NCBI RefSeq assembly: GCF_003952525.1
Contig: NZ_CP034451.1
Location: forward strand, 3,720,001 to 3,784,000
Direction: 5' to 3'
Length of the DNA: 64,000 nucleotides
DNA from: Mesorhizobium sp. M3A.F.Ca.ET.080.04.2.1
Lineage (GTDB): Bacteria > Pseudomonadota > Alphaproteobacteria > Rhizobiales > Rhizobiaceae
Shown: positions 62,537 to 64,000 of the stretch, one piece after another
How positions within the stretch are numbered: the first letter of the stretch is position 1
Layout: each line of letters begins with the position of its first letter
Notes under the pieces: model-generated
Seen by the model: only the letters and a program-made list of their open reading frames with translations
Databases searched by the model: none
Told to the model about the DNA's origin: nothing
Program-made: the position numbers and the translations under genes

Positions 62537-63595
62537 ATGGGCTGCCAAATGGAACGTAAAAAGATCAGCAAGGAGATGCTTGGCGATAGTCAGGCGCTGC
62601 GCAAGCTGCGTGAGCACCTTGTCAAGGTGGCCAAGGCGAAGACTACGGTCCTGTTGCGAGGTGAATCCGGAACCGGTAAGGAGCTGGTTGCCAAAGCCAT
62701 TCACGAGCTCTCGCCTCGCGCCAAGCAGCCCTTCATCAAGGTCAATTGCGCGGCGCTCACCGAGACGCTTCTGGAATCTGACTTGTTCGGTCATGAGAAG
62801 GGTGCCTTCACCGACGCGAGCAGTTTGCGCAAGGGGCGCTTTGAGGCTGCCGACAAAGGCACATTGTTTCTGGACGAGATTGGCGAAATATCAGGTTCGT
62901 TCCAGGCTAAGCTGCTGCGTGTCCTGCAGGAGCAGGAGTTTGAGCGCGTCGGCAGCAACCACACCATTAAAGTTGATGTTCGCGTGATTGCCGCAACGAA
63001 CAGGGACTTGGAAACGGCAGTTCAACGCAAGGAGTTCCGGCAAGACCTCTATTATCGCATCAACGTCGTCACTTTACGCGTGCCGGCATTGCGCGAAAGG
63101 CGAGGTGATATTCCGCTCTTGGCCGCTCAGTTTCTCAAGAATTTCAATACTGAGAATGATCACACGCTGACCTTCGCTCCCGAAGCGATTGAGGTGCTAA
63201 TGAACTGCGAATTTCCAGGCAACATCCGAGAGCTCGAAAACTGCGTTCAACGGACGGCAGTTCTGGCGACGGGTCCATCAATCCTCAGAACTGACTTTGC
63301 CTGTTACGCGGATCAGTGCTTGGCCGCGGCGCTGTGGAAGAACGGACCGCCGACGTCAGAGAAGTCGACTACGATCCAGCCTTCCGCCGCCTGTGCCGCC
63401 CCGCCCGTCGGCGACGGGCAAGCGCCGATAGGCCCTGCCACGAGTCGTGGTAGGGTGCCCGATGCCGATACGGTCATTGCTGCCATGGAAAAGTGTGGCT
63501 GGGTGCAGGCAAAGGCGGCGCGCCTGCTCGGTTTGACCCCGCGCCAGATCGGCTACGTGCTGAGAAAACGCGGTATCGAGATCAAGCGTCTCTGA
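62537..63595 (+). CDS. nifA: NifA-type sigma-54 activator lacking the GAF domain
   Basis: Activator of nitrogen-fixation genes, 352 residues, starting just before the AAA+ domain (LGDSQALRKLREHL). Walker A is GESGTGKE and Walker B GTLFLDEIGE. The sigma-54 contact loop reads GAFTDA instead of GAFTGA. The cysteines follow C-x11-C-x19-C-x4-C (NCEFPG, ENCVQR, ACYADQC), the signature of oxygen-sensitive rhizobial NifA. The C-terminal helix-turn-helix is AKAARLLGLTPRQIGYVLRK. The usual N-terminal GAF sensor of about 180-200 residues is absent, and no relic of it is seen upstream. A GGAG box lies four bases before the ATG at 62537. A second ATG at 62549 is possible. Confidence 0.88.
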   Translation: MGCQMERKKISKEMLGDSQALRKLREHLVKVAKAKTTVLLRGESGTGKELVAKAIHELSPRAKQPFIKVNCAALTETLLESDLFGHEKGAFTDASSLRKGRFEAADKGTLFLDEIGEISGSFQAKLLRVLQEQEFERVGSNHTIKVDVRVIAATNRDLETAVQRKEFRQDLYYRINVVTLRVPALRERRGDIPLLAAQFLKNFNTENDHTLTFAPEAIEVLMNCEFPGNIRELENCVQRTAVLATGPSILRTDFACYADQCLAAALWKNGPPTSEKSTTIQPSAACAAPPVGDGQAPIGPATSRGRVPDADTVIAAMEKCGWVQAKAARLLGLTPRQIGYVLRKRGIEIKRL

Positions 63596-63767
63596 AACAA
63601 CCCGCCGAGCAAGAGCTGGAGCAGGTCAAGCATTGGTGCTCTGGCGAGCCCATCGGCCAGGCTTACGAAGTGGGTGTGAACAGCGCTGCCAAGATTCCGG
63701 CCGTGTGCTTTCTACCACGTAGTCATACTGGGGCTCTGCGACTGACAAACTAAAAAGGAGTAATCCT

Positions 63768-63917
63768 ATGGCTAGTAACTTCGCTCTACACCGCAAGGCA
63801 AATCAATTCGACGTGCCTGGATCCAGAAATAATCGATGTATTATTGGTGACACGCCAGCATGCGTAGAGGCGACGCGCAGATCTCCGCTGGCGGGACCTG
63901 GTCGATACATTAGCTGA
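63768..63917 (+). CDS. Short ORF after nifA with a strong ribosome site
   Basis: An AAAAAGGAG box seven bases before the ATG at 63768 is the best ribosome site in this part. The 49-codon frame begins MASNFALHRKANQFDVPGS and ends at a TGA at 63915. A different frame continues protein-like beyond (WRDLVDTLADGLPLDIT). It could be a truncated or frameshifted gene such as the one that normally follows nifA, but I cannot identify it, and the window ends at 64000. Confidence 0.35.
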   Translation: MASNFALHRKANQFDVPGSRNNRCIIGDTPACVEATRRSPLAGPGRYIS

Positions 63918-64000
63918 TGGCTTACCGCTCGATATCACGCAATCTGAGATGGGCATGAAAGTGAGTTCGACCGCTGGACAGTTGCCGACCTCGTCAGGTA

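Noticed and set aside
63768-63917. nifB start downstream of nifA
   Set aside because: Position and ribosome site fit, but the residues do not match the NifB N-terminus and the radical-SAM CxxxCxxC motif is not reached before a stop.

Overview
The window looks like part of the symbiosis island of a Mesorhizobium-type nitrogen-fixing alphaproteobacterium. It carries a complete Nod-factor core (nodABCIJ), nodH, two nodFE pairs, nodD, a nifA-type activator, a symbiotic-type dctA with a sigma-54 promoter, and a thiamine operon of the kind found on Mesorhizobium islands. These sit among many decayed insertion sequences and gene relics. Because nodFE and nodH occur with nodA-nodB-nodC in one cluster, I infer a host that responds to sulfated Nod factors with polyunsaturated acyl chains, rather than a classic Lotus symbiont. 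This is inference only.

Layout. (1) 0.07-7 kb: a GGDEF/EAL c-di-GMP protein, IS110 and IS256 relics, a 5'-truncated histidine kinase abutting an hsp20 gene, and a broken DUF982 gene. (2) 7.1-12.5 kb, minus strand: TPP riboswitch followed by thiC-thiO-thiS-thiG-thiE-thiD. (3) 12.5-15.9 kb: mostly degraded sequence with one small conserved ORF. (4) 15.9-35.1 kb: a dense defence-type island. It holds a DUF433/DUF5615 toxin-antitoxin pair; a three-gene operon of a giant DUF4011-helicase-Vsr protein with SbcD-like and SbcC-like partners; an SMC-like ATPase with a Cys hook; a truncated Mrr-type nuclease; and a second three-gene operon of a metallophosphoesterase, an ORC/CDC6-like ATPase and an unrecognised protein. 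(5) 35.7-43.9 kb: a methyltransferase, a ruined sugar-binding-protein gene, gltD, a chimeric TauD-type dioxygenase next to a cysK fragment, and further relics. (6) 43.9-63.6 kb: the nodulation region.

In the nodulation region a direct repeat of about 2 kb (44005-46048 and 59744-61840) flanks nodABCIJ-nodH-dctA-lacI-isomerase-nodD. Each copy contains a nodD relic, a nod box, a nodA relic, nodF and nodE. The two NodE proteins are almost identical except for clustered substitutions at residues 64-70 and about 107-145, in the central part of the enzyme implicated in acyl-chain choice. NodD acting on the nod boxes should drive nodFE (acyl chain synthesis), nodABC (chitin backbone, deacetylation, N-acylation), nodIJ (export) and nodH (sulfation). 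A NifA-type activator with an intact oxygen-sensing cysteine pattern but no GAF domain lies at the right end.

The best candidates for an undescribed system are the metallophosphoesterase/ORC-like ATPase/unknown operon at 30.6-35.1 kb and the helicase-Vsr plus SbcCD-like operon at 17.0-26.7 kb.
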